Shown here: positions 63,886-64,000 of the stretch, piece after piece
Layout of the letters: each line of letters begins with the position of its first letter
Position numbering within the stretch: the first letter of the stretch is position 1
Assembly: GCA_002701395.1 (NCBI GenBank)
Contig: NZVC01000008.1
Location: 47,393 to 111,392 of the forward strand
Source: Maritimibacter sp.
GTDB lineage: Bacteria > Pseudomonadota > Alphaproteobacteria > Rhodobacterales > Rhodobacteraceae
Length of the DNA: 64,000 nt
Direction: 5' to 3'
Translations under genes and position numbers: made by a program
Notes under the pieces: model-generated
Databases searched by the model: none
What the model saw: the letters and a program-made list of their open reading frames with translations, nothing else
What the model was told of the DNA's origin: nothing

Positions 63886-63887
63886 TT

Positions 63888-64000
63888 CAACTTGAGAGTT
63901 TGATCCTGGCTCAGAACGAACGCTGGCGGCAGGCCTAACACATGCAAGTCGAGCGAAGACTTCGGTCTTAGCGGCGGACGGGTGAGTAACGCGTGGGAAC
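63888..64000 (+). rRNA. rrs: 16S ribosomal RNA, 5' end (cut by window edge)
   Basis: The sequence from about 63888 carries the universal 5' region with GAGTTTGATCCTGGCTCAG (27F site, from about 63896) and the alphaproteobacterial variable area ending GCGGCGGACGGGTGAGTAAC. The wording of V1-V2, with a short GAAGACTTCGGTCTT hairpin, is typical of Rhodobacterales. Only 113 bases are present; the gene continues beyond the window. The leader with boxA and hairpins lies directly upstream. Confidence 0.98.

Larger units (their letters stand above)
63286..63887. other. rRNA operon promoter and leader region
   Basis: No protein gene is seen in about 600 bp. The first part, especially 63385-63465, is AT-rich and can act as an UP element. 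A promoter, a boxA-like site and three hairpins follow (listed separately), then 16S rRNA. A DnaA-box-like string near 63307 is probably chance. Confidence 0.9.

Noticed and set aside
1..64000. CRISPR arrays, insertion sequences, prophage and tRNA genes
   Set aside because: No regularly spaced repeats, transposase or integrase motifs, phage structural genes or cloverleaf-like sequences were seen in any gap.

Overview
The window is ordinary chromosomal DNA of a high-GC alphaproteobacterium, almost certainly a Rhodobacteraceae (Roseobacter-group) species. The right edge holds the first bases of a 16S rRNA gene that reads like Rhodobacterales. Several short proteins fit families I associate with this group (DUF4170, DUF6478-like, DUF6525-like). 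The LPS and outer-membrane genes (lpxK, a waaA-like gene, mlaA, mlaC) show a Gram-negative envelope. Genes are densely packed on both strands with many ATGA, GTGA or TGATG stop/start overlaps. I found no prophage, insertion sequence, CRISPR array or tRNA.

Layout. 1-6400: end of an MFS transporter, then a run of minus-strand genes (AEC transporter, S-formylglutathione hydrolase, glycosyltransferase, YaiI, HAD phosphatase, ornithine cyclodeaminase family) and the membrane ferritin mbfA behind a near-perfect iron-control (Irr/ICE-like) palindrome. 6.4-13.2 kb: a TetR gene, a NYN/LOTUS protein, a peroxiredoxin, a ferredoxin reductase, rsmD, a HAD hydrolase coupled to a small zinc-ribbon protein, and a LysR/SDR divergent pair. 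13.2-25.4 kb: map, sfsA, a four-gene run (CinA-like, GNAT, AhpD-like, OmpA), a second LysR gene, small unknowns, a CPBP protease, and accD-folC. 25.5-33.6 kb: benE, a compact mscS-PCD-GNAT set followed by GDPD-ridA, and a type I secretion ABC/HlyD pair. 33.8-39.4 kb: mlaA-mlaC, PBP1A and glnK-amtB. 39.5-43.0 kb: a minus-strand sulfur block (rhodanese, MBL persulfide-dioxygenase-like protein, aminotransferase, mercaptopyruvate sulfurtransferase) with an ATTC-N8-GAAT operator. 43-54 kb: smpB, a K+ channel, dapA, a soluble lytic transglycosylase, lpxK/waaA-like/DUF4170, heat-shock clpB, two tiny unknown genes and pyrF. 54-64 kb: pmbA, a cysQ-like phosphatase, a Zur-box-controlled COG0523 GTPase, EF-hand and fasciclin secreted proteins, a membrane-anchored glutamate-synthase-like flavoprotein, msrPQ, and the rRNA promoter, boxA and leader.

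The genes do not form one large new system. The most informative signals are regulatory. Four sites are readable by eye and each matches the gene beside it: Irr-like with a ferritin, SqrR/BigR-like with persulfide oxidation, Zur-like with a zinc-type COG0523 GTPase, and an RpoH-type promoter with clpB. Other points worth attention are a GT30-family protein that has lost most catalytic signature motifs, a pair of coupled tiny genes that look like diverged duplicates, and the close placement of genes that can make and remove sulfane sulfur.
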